A DNA stretch of 64,000 nucleotides from Rhizobium sp. BK376. GTDB taxonomy: Bacteria; Pseudomonadota; Alphaproteobacteria; Rhizobiales; Rhizobiaceae. Below are positions 1 through 7,548 of this stretch, piece by piece. Location of the stretch: assembly GCF_004341625.1 (NCBI RefSeq), contig NZ_SLZG01000018.1, positions 1 to 64,000 of the forward strand. The letters are read 5' to 3'. The first letter of the stretch is position 1, and each line of letters begins with the position of its first letter. The notes beneath the pieces were generated by a model. That model saw only the letters and a list, made by a program, of their open reading frames with translations, had not been told where the DNA came from and made no database searches. The position numbers and the translations under genes are program-made.

Positions 1-393
1 ACCGACCAGTTCCCGAACAACGTTCCGGAAATGGCGCTGGCTTACTACCACGTTCTGGCAGGCGGCGGCTTCAAGAACGGCGGCACCAACTTCGACGCCA
101 AGCTGCGTCGCCAGTCGCTCGATCCGGCAGACCTTTTGATCGGCCATATCGGCGGGATGGATTGCTGCGCCCGCGGCCTGAAGGCTGCCGCAAAGATGAT
201 TGAGGACAAGGCCTTGTCGCAGCCGCTCGCAGACCGCTACGCCGGCTGGGATTCTGCCGAAAGCCAGAAGCTGCTGCGCGGCGAATACTCGCTCGACGAG
301 ATCGCCCACTGGGTCGAAAGCAGGGACATCAACCCGCAGCCGAAGTCCGGCAAGCAGGAACTGCTGGAAAACGTCGTCAACCGCTACGTTTGA
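1..393 (+). CDS. xylA: Xylose isomerase, C-terminal part (5' truncated by window edge)
   Basis: The frame is open from base 1 to the stop at 391-393 and gives the last 130 residues of a protein normally about 436 long. The segment carrying NGGTNFDAKLRRQS, the helical stretch around HIGGMDCCARGL and the C-terminal tail match bacterial class II xylose isomerase (D-xylose to D-xylulose, cytosolic, metal dependent). The start and the N-terminal metal ligands lie outside the window. A strong terminator follows at 415-450, so this is the last gene of its transcript. Its position beside a sugar transporter cluster fits a pentose catabolic region. Confidence 0.93.
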   Translation, partial: TDQFPNNVPEMALAYYHVLAGGGFKNGGTNFDAKLRRQSLDPADLLIGHIGGMDCCARGLKAAAKMIEDKALSQPLADRYAGWDSAESQKLLRGEYSLDEIAHWVESRDINPQPKSGKQELLENVVNRYV

Positions 394-414
394 TTACGGG
401 TTTGACTTTTGAAG

Positions 415-450
415 AGAGCCGGGGAGCGAGAGCTTCCCGGCTCTTTTTTT
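415..450 (+). terminator. Rho-independent terminator after xylA
   Basis: A nine-pair GC-rich stem (415-423 with 436-444) is followed by a run of T from 444 to 450. It lies 22 bases after the xylA stop. Confidence 0.85.
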
Positions 451-504
451 AACTTAAGGCGGCCTGCCCGACCGGCCTCGGTATATGGGACGTGTCCGGG
501 CCGA

Positions 505-999
505 TCAGCCTGCGACCTCGTCGAAAATAGCGGTCTCCCCAAGCGCATTGGCGACAAGCATCGCGCCTTCCAGATTGGCCAACAGCTTCATGGCCTCGCG
601 TTGCGACAGACCGGCATTGACGAGCGTCTCGACACCTCGCTGGAAAAAGCGCTTCGCCTCGGCAAGCACTTCCTCCGGCAGGTCTTTCGCTGCGGCGGCA
701 AGCGCGCCGCACAGGCACATTCGGCCGTCCTCCACCAATGCCTTGCGAAACACGCGGTGCCAGGATTCGGCCGGAGCCAGACCGGCCTTGCCGGCTTCGG
801 AAACCGCCTCTGCGAAACGATCCGTGTAGCGACGCGCAACGGCTGCCGCCAACCGCTCCTTTGTCGGAAAATGATAATGAACGCTGGAGCTCTTCACCCC
901 GACGTCGGCTGCGATTTCCCGAAAGCTGAAGCCGCTGTAGCCAGCCTCCCTGATCCGCCGTTCCGCCGCATCCAGAATTGCATTTGCAATGTCACTCAT
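505..999 (-). CDS. TetR/AcrR family transcriptional regulator
   Basis: This 164-residue protein has an N-terminal TetR helix-turn-helix (about residues 5-50: ILDAAERRIREAGYSGFSFREIAADVGV, then SSVHYHFPTKERL), the family hallmark, followed by an all-helical ligand domain of about 110 residues with a Cys-x-Cys (MCLCGAL). The start ATG at 997-999 has an AGAGG upstream and is convincing. It is divergent from the SDR gene at 1107. Palindromes at 1010-1031 and 1075-1090 in the 107-base gap suggest it represses both itself and the SDR gene. The ligand is unknown; TetR regulators next to SDRs often respond to the substrate of the enzyme. Confidence 0.9.
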   Translation of the reverse strand: MSDIANAILDAAERRIREAGYSGFSFREIAADVGVKSSSVHYHFPTKERLAAAVARRYTDRFAEAVSEAGKAGLAPAESWHRVFRKALVEDGRMCLCGALAAAAKDLPEEVLAEAKRFFQRGVETLVNAGLSQREAMKLLANLEGAMLVANALGETAIFDEVAG

Positions 1000-1009
1000 T
1001 GAATCACCT

Positions 1010-1031
1010 CTCTATCTTTCGATAGATAGAG
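1010..1031. promoter_or_regulatory. Putative TetR operator, tetR-proximal
   Basis: A 22-base inverted repeat with core CTATCTTTCGATAGATAG and one mismatched pair, located 11 bases upstream of the tetR start codon. It shares the TATC...GATAGATA arms with the site at 1075-1090. Confidence 0.65.
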
Positions 1032-1074
1032 ATTGCCAAAGCGAAACGCAATCGGTAAACAGGTCTTCGCAATC

Positions 1075-1090
1075 TATCTATCGATAGATA
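1075..1090. promoter_or_regulatory. Putative TetR operator, SDR-proximal
   Basis: A perfect 16-base palindrome TATCTATCGATAGATA ending 16 bases before the SDR start codon, just upstream of the AAAGGAG ribosome binding site. It is a second copy of the element at 1010-1031. Confidence 0.68.
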
Positions 1091-1106
1091 AACAAAGGAG
1101 CCCACA

Positions 1107-1874
1107 ATGCGTTTTGAAGGAAAAGTGGTTGCCATTACTGGTGGCGGCTCGGGTATCGGTCGGGAAACAGCGGCGCGATTCGTGGCGGAAGGCGCGATGG
1201 TCGCCATTAATGGCCGCGACGCGGCCAAGCTCGAAGGGGCGGCGCGCGAAATCGATCCGACAGGCAGGAAGGTCATCGTTTCGGCCGGCGACATCGCCAA
1301 TCCCGCGACGGGCCAGGCGCTTGTCGATGCCGCCGTCTCTCGCTTCGGCAAGCTGGACATTCTCGTCAACAATGCCGGTGTCTTCAATCCGAAGCCATTC
1401 ATCGAACTGACCGAGGCCGATTACGACTGGTATCTCGATACGATCCTCAAGGGGAAGTTCTTCACCGCACAGGCCGCCGCCAAGGCGATGAAGGACAGAG
1501 GCGGCGCAATCGTCCAGACCGGTTCGATGTGGGCGATCCAGGCGATTGGCGCCACGCCGTCGGCCGCCTATTCAGCCGCAAATGCCGGTGTCCATGCCAT
1601 GGTGCGCAATCTCGCCATCGAACTTGCGCCCTATAAGATCCGTATCAATGCCGTCGCACCGGCGGTCGTTGAAACGCCCGTCTACAATACCTTCATGTCC
1701 GCCGAGCAGGTGAAGCAGGTGCTTCCGACGTTCGACGCCTTCCATCCGCTCGGTCGCAATGGTCAGGCGAAGGATGTCGCCGATGCGATCCTCTTCCTCG
1801 CATCCGATCAAGCCTCATGGATCACCGGCACAGTGCTTCCCGTCGACGGCGGCGTGACCGCCGGTCGCCAGTAA
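1107..1874 (+). CDS. SDR family oxidoreductase with altered catalytic tetrad
   Basis: This 255-residue protein has a short-chain dehydrogenase fold: the nucleotide-binding TGGGSGIG at 11-18, NNAG at 88-91, and the C-terminal PVDGG tail typical of classical SDRs. Tyr155 is present, but the expected YxxxK Lys159 is Asn (YSAAN), and the Asn expected in the NLKG segment is Ile113 (ILKG). The usual Ser is at about 140 (TGSMWA). Substrate unknown. The ATG at 1107 has AAAGGAG upstream. It is divergent from the TetR gene and probably repressed by it through the palindrome at 1075-1090. Loss of the lysine argues for weak or altered chemistry, although the fold is intact. Confidence 0.9.
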   Translation: MRFEGKVVAITGGGSGIGRETAARFVAEGAMVAINGRDAAKLEGAAREIDPTGRKVIVSAGDIANPATGQALVDAAVSRFGKLDILVNNAGVFNPKPFIELTEADYDWYLDTILKGKFFTAQAAAKAMKDRGGAIVQTGSMWAIQAIGATPSAAYSAANAGVHAMVRNLAIELAPYKIRINAVAPAVVETPVYNTFMSAEQVKQVLPTFDAFHPLGRNGQAKDVADAILFLASDQASWITGTVLPVDGGVTAGRQ

Positions 1875-2089
1875 AGAGCGACCGGGATAATAGGTCGAGA
1901 GGGGCCGGAAATCTGTTTTCCGACCCCTTCCCAGGATAACAGTTTTTTGGGCATACCATTTGCTGATGTTTTTGGTCCCCACCGGAGCGGCGGCGAAAAG
2001 GAAGTAGTGCTCTCCGCTGCAGACCAGTGAGTGTCAATTTGTAGCCGGCGTTACGACGTCTGTTTCCCGTGGCCGGTGGAGAACTAAAG

Positions 2090-2551
2090 GTGGATAATGT
2101 CAAGCGCGAGCAGGCTTTCGCAGATTCGATAGACTGCCGATTTCCATATTCGAATTTGGCTGCCGCTGCCGCTCTCATTGAGGAAGCGCGCTCCATATCC
2201 GTGAATGCCGTCTTTTGTATCTTTTACGAAATCGTGTGTCCGCCTCGTTCTCGGCGAACGGAGCTAAGTCGCGAGAGGCAGCGCGAATTGCTGTTCTTGC
2301 TGACTCAAGACTTTGAACATCCACTTGTCGATCGACTGGTTGAATTCGCTGCCCGTATCATAGAAGGCCGAAAGATAGCCGCGAATGAGGCCGTGGGGAT
2401 CATTGCAGAGATAGGAAAGTTCGACGGGCAATATGCCGCCTTGGCCGCCGTATCGAGCCTCGCTTATGATGCACTTGGCGAAGATTTCGGCGCCTTGGAC
2501 GCGCTTGAGGATGAGCTTAGGAAGAAATGGGACGCTATGCCGGCGCGTTAG
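2090..2551 (+). CDS. Hypothetical protein
   Basis: I do not recognise this protein. Starting from GTG at 2090, which has GGAG at 2078-2081 with eight-base spacing, it is 153 residues; a GTG at 2069 in the same frame lacks such a site. It is soluble, with no signal peptide or membrane segment. An N-terminal half has a run of Arg/Glu (RRTELSRERQRELLFLL), and the C-terminal half is helical and acidic (LEDELRKKW near the end). A small regulatory or helical-repeat protein is possible. It stands alone between the SDR gene and a convergent LacI gene. Confidence 0.6.
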   Translation: MDNVKREQAFADSIDCRFPYSNLAAAAALIEEARSISVNAVFCIFYEIVCPPRSRRTELSRERQRELLFLLTQDFEHPLVDRLVEFAARIIEGRKIAANEAVGIIAEIGKFDGQYAALAAVSSLAYDALGEDFGALDALEDELRKKWDAMPAR

Positions 2552-2604
2552 ATTGCCGGGCTATCGGCGCCTGTCGGTAATCGCCTTACTCGCTGTCCGT
2601 GGTC

Positions 2605-3636
2605 TTACCGCTTCTCCCACCCCTTCGCCGGCGCAGAGACCGAGTTCCGCACCACCAGATCCGGCCTAAGCAGAATTTCCGTCTCGGCCGGGCGGCCGTC
2701 AGAGAGCAGTTCCAGCAGCAGGGCCATTGCGTGTTTGCCAATCATTGTGCGGGGCTGGCGGATGGTGGTCAGCGGCGGGGACATGAATACGGCCTGGGGG
2801 ACGTCGTCGAAGCCGGTCACGGAGAAATCGCGGGGGATGTCGTAGCCGCGGGCGCCGAGGCCGATCATAACGCCGATGGCCGTCTGGTCGTTGACGCACA
2901 TGAAGGCGGTCGGCAGCGTGTCGCGCATGAAAAGCTGCTCGACCGCGTGCCTGCCGCTTTCGATCGTGCCATCGCCTTCGAGCACGATGCGCATATTCAT
3001 CGGCACACCTGATGCGTTCAGCCCGGCATCGTATCCCTGGCGGCGGCGGCTATAGGCGAGGCGGGTGCGGCTGTCGCCGATGAAGGCGATCTTGCGGTGG
3101 CCTTCGGCAAGCAGCAGGTCGACCGCCTTGCGGGCGCCCTCCATATCGTCGACGCCGACATAGGGTATGCCGCCGTTGAAGACGGGCTCGAAGACGCCGA
3201 CGCTCGGCGGAAGGCGGGCGGTCATCGTCTGATGGCCGAAGGGCAGGATGCCAGTGAAGAGGATCAGGCCGGCCGCCTGGTTGGAATTGAAAAATTTCAG
3301 ATATTCCAGGCCGCGCTGGGCGTCGTTCTGCGTATGGCCGATCAGGATGCCGTAGCCATGGGCACGCGCCTCGTTCTCGAGACCCACCAGAATATTGGAA
3401 AAGTTGGGGTCGCCGATATCGGGCGCGACGACGAGGATCATGTTGGAGCGACCGAGCCTGAGGCTGCGCGCCATGGCGTTTGTCGTATATCCCGTGATCG
3501 CAATCGCCTGGTTGACCTTCAGCCGAGTGGAATTGGCGACTTTTTCCGGCGTGTGGATAGCCCGCGAGACGGTCGCGATGGAAACCTCGGCGATCCGAGC
3601 GACGTCTTCGATTGTTGCGGGCGTGGAATTCGACAC
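2605..3636 (-). CDS. LacI family transcriptional regulator of the adjacent sugar transporter
   Basis: This 343-residue protein has an N-terminal LacI helix-turn-helix (about 8-30: IEDVARIAEVSIATVSRAIH) with a hinge helix (NAMARSLRLGRS), then a periplasmic-binding-protein-like sensor domain. The C-terminal part has the family signatures VTGFDDVP and TTIRQPR. The start is GTG at 3634-3636. It is divergent from the ABC transporter at 3801, and the gap holds two inverted copies of a 16-base TGTAAA-type dyad. It most likely represses the transporter and releases on binding the transported sugar. A related half-site upstream of 9609 may extend its regulon. Confidence 0.92.
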   Translation of the reverse strand: MSNSTPATIEDVARIAEVSIATVSRAIHTPEKVANSTRLKVNQAIAITGYTTNAMARSLRLGRSNMILVVAPDIGDPNFSNILVGLENEARAHGYGILIGHTQNDAQRGLEYLKFFNSNQAAGLILFTGILPFGHQTMTARLPPSVGVFEPVFNGGIPYVGVDDMEGARKAVDLLLAEGHRKIAFIGDSRTRLAYSRRRQGYDAGLNASGVPMNMRIVLEGDGTIESGRHAVEQLFMRDTLPTAFMCVNDQTAIGVMIGLGARGYDIPRDFSVTGFDDVPQAVFMSPPLTTIRQPRTMIGKHAMALLLELLSDGRPAETEILLRPDLVVRNSVSAPAKGWEKR

Positions 3637-3724
3637 TGCGCTCTGCCTTGGCTGTCTCGCCGCACACTACACAGACTGACCGGCAGGTCAAAGGCGGGTT
3701 CCGCAGGATCTGTGTATATCAATG

Positions 3725-3761
3725 ATGTAAACCTTTACATGAGGTATGTAAAGGTTTACAT
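3725..3761. promoter_or_regulatory. Tandem inverted LacI-type operators
   Basis: ATGTAAACCTTTACAT at 3725-3740 and its exact reverse complement ATGTAAAGGTTTACAT at 3746-3761 are separated by GAGGT. Each is itself a near-palindrome with TGTAAA/TTTACA arms, the shape of LacI/GalR operators. They lie between the divergent LacI gene and the transporter, ending 39 bases before the transporter start. Confidence 0.78.
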
Positions 3762-3800
3762 ATGGTCTCGAAGCGGATGGGAGCCGCAGGGGAGGACATC

Positions 3801-5324
3801 ATGACCGTGGAGACTGTGGACGCTGCGCCAGTGGTGCTGTCGGCTCGGCGCATCTGCAAATCCTTCAGCGGCGTGCAGGTTCTTTTCAGTGTCAATTTCG
3901 ACCTCAGGGCCGGCGAAATCCATGCGCTGATGGGCGAGAATGGTGCCGGAAAATCGACCCTGGTCAAGGTGCTCTCCGGCTTCGAGCAGCCAAGCTCCGG
4001 CGAAATCATTCTCGACGGCAAGCCGGTGGTTCTGCCGCCCAATGGCGCGGCGGAGGCGATGGGCATCGTCATTATCCATCAGGAATTCAATCTCGCCGAA
4101 CATCTGACCGTGACCGAGAGCCTGTTTCTGGGGCGGGAAGTCACCCGGTTCGGCGTGCTCGATCGCAAATACATGCGGGGGCAGGCGCGCAAGATTCTCG
4201 ACATGCTCGGTTCGCATGTCGATGAGAATGCCTTGATCAGCACGCTTTCGATTGCCGACAAGCAGATGGTGGAAATCGCCAAGGCGATCAGCCGCGACGC
4301 GCGTGTCGTCTTCATGGACGAGCCGACGGCGGTGCTGTCGCGCGAAGAAACCAAGATGCTCTTCAAGCAGGTGCGCAAGCTGCGCGATCAGGGCACGAGT
4401 TTCGTCTTCGTCTCGCACAAGCTGGACGAGGTGATGGAGTTGACGGATCGGGTCACGGTCCTTCGCGACGGGCAGTGGGTCAAGACAGCGCCTACTTCCA
4501 TGCTGGACGGGGAGTCGATTGCCCAGCTTATGGTCGGGCGCGAGCTTTCCAGCCTCTATCCGGCTAAGGCCGAGCCCAATGTCGATGAAGAGGTCGTCCT
4601 TCGCGTCGACGGTGTTTCGACGGGTTATGTCCAGGATGCGAGCTTCGAAGTGCGCAAGGGCGAGATCATCGGCTTTTCCGGCATGATCGGCTCCGGCCGC
4701 ACCGAGCTCATGGAAGCGATCGCGGGCCTCAGGACACGCGCTGCCGGCGAGGTGTTCATCAAGGGGACGTCGGTGCCGTCAGGTGACGTCCATGCGGCCA
4801 ACAAATGCGGCCTTGCCTACATGACCAAGGATCGCAAGTCGAAGGGCCTGCTGTTGCGCTCCAACATGATGACCAATCTGACGCTGCAGTCGCTCGGCCA
4901 GCATTCCCGTCACGGCTATCTCAGTCCCGGCAGCGAGGCGGCGGCGCTTTCAAAGGCCAAGCGCCGCTTCGATATCCGCGTTCGCGACAGCAATATCGTT
5001 GCGGGCCGCATGTCGGGCGGAAACCAGCAGAAGCTGCTTCTCGCCAAGGTCATGGAGACCGAGCCCGACATTATCATCATCGATGAGCCGACGCGCGGCA
5101 TCGATGTCGGCACGAAGCAGCAGATCTATCATTTCATTTCGGCGCTGGCGCGCGATGGCCGGTCGATCATCGTCGTGTCTTCGGAAATGCCCGAGATCAT
5201 CGGGCTTTGCACGCGGGTGGCCGTGATGCGGGAGGGGCGGATCGTCGGCGTGCTCGAGGGAGAAGAAATCTCCGAACAGGAAATCATGCGTTATGCCGCA
5301 GGCCTGAAAAAGCAGGCGGCCTGA
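3801..5324 (+). CDS. Sugar ABC transporter, ATP-binding protein (RbsA-like, CUT2)
   Basis: This 507-residue protein carries two fused ABC domains, as in RbsA/XylG/AraG. Domain 1 has Walker A GENGAGKST at 45-53, a degenerate signature (LSIADKQMVEIAK) and Walker B VVFMDEPT. Domain 2 has a degenerate Walker A (GMIGSGRTEL), an intact MSGGNQQK signature and Walker B IIIIDEPTRGIDVG, the usual asymmetry of this class. The ATG at 3801 is preferred over an in-frame ATG at 3762 because GGGGAGG precedes it and 3762 abuts the operator. It is the first gene of a three-gene import operon (with permease at 5401 and binding protein at 6547). The substrate is probably a monosaccharide or polyol. Confidence 0.95.
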   Translation: MTVETVDAAPVVLSARRICKSFSGVQVLFSVNFDLRAGEIHALMGENGAGKSTLVKVLSGFEQPSSGEIILDGKPVVLPPNGAAEAMGIVIIHQEFNLAEHLTVTESLFLGREVTRFGVLDRKYMRGQARKILDMLGSHVDENALISTLSIADKQMVEIAKAISRDARVVFMDEPTAVLSREETKMLFKQVRKLRDQGTSFVFVSHKLDEVMELTDRVTVLRDGQWVKTAPTSMLDGESIAQLMVGRELSSLYPAKAEPNVDEEVVLRVDGVSTGYVQDASFEVRKGEIIGFSGMIGSGRTELMEAIAGLRTRAAGEVFIKGTSVPSGDVHAANKCGLAYMTKDRKSKGLLLRSNMMTNLTLQSLGQHSRHGYLSPGSEAAALSKAKRRFDIRVRDSNIVAGRMSGGNQQKLLLAKVMETEPDIIIIDEPTRGIDVGTKQQIYHFISALARDGRSIIVVSSEMPEIIGLCTRVAVMREGRIVGVLEGEEISEQEIMRYAAGLKKQAA

Positions 5325-5400
5325 GGTTGAGCGACGCGTACCGCTAAACGGCGGCGCATTGGGTCAAGAATCCCAGCAAATTTGGGACGGGAGGTTGGTT

Positions 5401-6411
5401 TTGGAAATGAGTGCGAGCGAGGAGACCAGGGAAATCCGACGGAGATCCTGGCGGGATGTCGACCTGCGTGCCGTGGCGCCCTTTGCGGCCCTGGCTCTGC
5501 TCCTCATTGTGGGAGCGCTGGTCAACCCGAATTTCATCGGCATCACCAATCTTGCCAATGTCGCCACGCGCTGCGCTTTCATCGCGATCATTGCCGTCGG
5601 CGCTACCTTCGTGATCTCGGCCGGTGATCTCGATCTCTCCGTCGGCTCCATGGTGGCCTTCGTCGCCAGCCTGATGATCCTTCTCATCAATTCCGGCGTC
5701 ATTCAAAATCCGGTCATGATGCTGGTCGCCGCTGTTGTCTTCACCGTTGTCGCGGGTTCGCTCTGCGGGCTTGCGAACGGGCTGATCACCACGGTGGGCC
5801 GGATCGAGCCTTTTATCGCGACGCTTGGCACGATGGGCATCTTTCGCGGCTTGACGACATGGTTGTCGCAGGGCGGGGCGATCACCTTGCGTTCCTCGGA
5901 AATCCAGAATCTCTATCGTCCGGCCTATTTCGGCAGCATCGCCGGCGTACCGATCCCGATCGTCGTGATTCTGGCTGTGACCGCCGTTGCCGCCTTCATT
6001 CTCTACCGCACCCGCTATGGCCGCCATGTCGTTGCTGTCGGGTCGAACAGCGATGTGGCGCGCTATTCCGGCATCGCCGTCAACCGCGTGCGGACGATCG
6101 CCTTCGTGATCCAGGGCCTCTGTGTCGCGATCGCCGTCCTGCTCTACGTGCCGCGCCTGGGGTCGACCTCGGCGACGACGGGCATCCTGTGGGAGCTGCA
6201 GGCGATTACCGCCGTCGTCGTCGGCGGCACGGCGCTCAAGGGTGGGGCCGGCCGTGTCTGGGGCACGATCTGCGGCGCCTTCATCCTCGAACTCGTCGGC
6301 AATATCATGCTGCTTTCGAATTTCATCAGCGAATACCTGATCGGGGCGATCCAGGGCGCGATCATCATCATAGCCATGCTGGTTCAGCGCTCGCTGGTGC
6401 GCAAAAGCTGA
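5401..6411 (+). CDS. Sugar ABC transporter, permease protein (RbsC-like)
   Basis: A very hydrophobic protein of about 336 residues with eight or more predicted membrane segments, the RbsC/BPD_transp_2 type. Segments recognisable as family features are DLDLSVGSMVAF near residue 75-85, NGLITTVGRIEPFIATLGTM, and GGTALKGGAGRVWGT in the C-terminal third. GGGAGG at 5389-5394 is spaced six bases from TTG at 5401 and twelve from ATG at 5407, so TTG is favoured but ATG is possible. It forms the membrane channel for the operon. It is followed by a short tandem repeat and then the binding protein. Confidence 0.93.
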   Translation: MEMSASEETREIRRRSWRDVDLRAVAPFAALALLLIVGALVNPNFIGITNLANVATRCAFIAIIAVGATFVISAGDLDLSVGSMVAFVASLMILLINSGVIQNPVMMLVAAVVFTVVAGSLCGLANGLITTVGRIEPFIATLGTMGIFRGLTTWLSQGGAITLRSSEIQNLYRPAYFGSIAGVPIPIVVILAVTAVAAFILYRTRYGRHVVAVGSNSDVARYSGIAVNRVRTIAFVIQGLCVAIAVLLYVPRLGSTSATTGILWELQAITAVVVGGTALKGGAGRVWGTICGAFILELVGNIMLLSNFISEYLIGAIQGAIIIIAMLVQRSLVRKS

Positions 6412-6420
6412 GTTTAACCG

Positions 6421-6477
6421 GGCCTGACTGAATTGGCCTGACTGAATTGGCTTGACTGAATTGGCTTGATTGAAATT
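6421..6477 (+). repeat. Four tandem copies of a 14-base repeat
   Basis: GGCCTGACTGAATT occurs at 6421-6434 and 6435-6448, a one-base variant GGCTTGACTGAATT at 6449-6462, and a 15-base variant at 6463-6477. The array fills the space between permease and binding-protein genes. Confidence 0.9.
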
Positions 6478-6546
6478 GGCCGGGCTATCGGGGCGGCGCG
6501 GTCTGGATATGGAGAAGTCCCTGACGTTTTTTGGGAGGAGAGTAGT

Positions 6547-7494
6547 ATGCGCAAACTTATGTTAGGTCTGGCGGTGGCGGCGGTAACGCTTGCCGGCGCC
6601 GCTCACGCCGAAGACAAGAAGTTCACGATCGGCGTGTCCATTCCGGCTGCAGACCACGGCTGGACATCGGGCGTCGTGTTTCATGCCAATCGCGTCGCCA
6701 AGCTCTTGATGGCTGAGCATCCGGGTCTGAACGTCATCGTCAAGACCTCGCCGGATGCGGCGAGCCAGGCAAACGCCGTTCAGGACCTGGAAACCCAGGG
6801 CATCGACGCGCTGGTCATCCTGCCGTCCGATCCGGATCCGCTCGTCAACGCGATCAAGGAAGTCAAGGACAAGGGCAAGTTCGTGGCACTCGTCGACCGT
6901 GCGCCGAGCAACAACGACAACTCCGTTCGTGACCTCTATGTGGCCGGCAACAATCCGGCGCTCGGCGAAGTCGCCGGCAAGTACATCAAGGACAACACGC
7001 CGGACGCACAGGTCGTCGTCATCCGCGGTCTGCCGATCCCGATCGACCAGCAGCGCCAGGACGGCTTCGACAAGGGCATTGCCGGCTCCAACGTCAAGGT
7101 TCTCGATCGCCAGTACGGCAACTGGAACCGCGACGACGCCTTCAAGGTCATGCAAGACTACCTGACCAAGTATCCGAAGATTGATGTGGTCTGGTGCCAG
7201 GACGACGACATGGCCGTCGGCGTGCTGCAGGCGATCGATCAGGCCAAGCGGACCGACATCAAGTATGTCGTCGCCGGCGCCGGCTCGAAAGACATGGTCA
7301 AGAAGGTCATGGACGGCGACAAGCTGATCCCGGTCGACGTTCTCTATCCGCCGGCAATGGTCGGCACGGCAATGCAGCTGACCGCTGCTTCGCTCTATGA
7401 TCAGGTTCCGGTTCGCGGCAACTACATCCTCGATGCGACGCTCGTCACAAAGGATAATGCCAAGGACTTCTACTTCCCGGATTCACCGTTCTGA
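6547..7494 (+). CDS. Sugar ABC transporter, periplasmic substrate-binding protein
   Basis: This 315-residue protein has a clear signal peptide (first 22 residues, cleavage after AHA) and a type 1 periplasmic-binding fold (Peripla_BP_4, RbsB-like): FTIGVSIPAADHGWTSGV at the first beta strand, then SQANAVQDLETQGIDALVILPSD, typical of this group, and the hinge segment WCQDDDMAVGVLQA. The ATG at 6547 has a GGGAGGAG upstream; the frame upstream of it has no such site. It is the last gene of the transporter operon and is followed by a strong terminator. Placing it third, after ATPase and permease, is common in CUT2 operons. Confidence 0.95.
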   Translation: MRKLMLGLAVAAVTLAGAAHAEDKKFTIGVSIPAADHGWTSGVVFHANRVAKLLMAEHPGLNVIVKTSPDAASQANAVQDLETQGIDALVILPSDPDPLVNAIKEVKDKGKFVALVDRAPSNNDNSVRDLYVAGNNPALGEVAGKYIKDNTPDAQVVVIRGLPIPIDQQRQDGFDKGIAGSNVKVLDRQYGNWNRDDAFKVMQDYLTKYPKIDVVWCQDDDMAVGVLQAIDQAKRTDIKYVVAGAGSKDMVKKVMDGDKLIPVDVLYPPAMVGTAMQLTAASLYDQVPVRGNYILDATLVTKDNAKDFYFPDSPF

Positions 7495-7512
7495 TCCGTC
7501 TGCATTCCAAGG

Positions 7513-7538
7513 CGCCCGTCCGAAAGGACGGGCGTTTT
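7513..7538 (+). terminator. Rho-independent terminator of the transporter operon
   Basis: A perfect nine-pair stem CGCCCGTCC/GGACGGGCG with a GAAA tetraloop, followed by TTTT. It ends 10 bases before the convergent cyclase gene's stop. Confidence 0.9.
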
Positions 7539-7548
7539 CTGTTTGCGG

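Noticed and set aside
1892..1930. A hairpin after the SDR gene as terminator
   Set aside because: GGGGCCGGAAA/TTTCCGACCCC has an internal mismatch and no T tract directly after; too weak to list.
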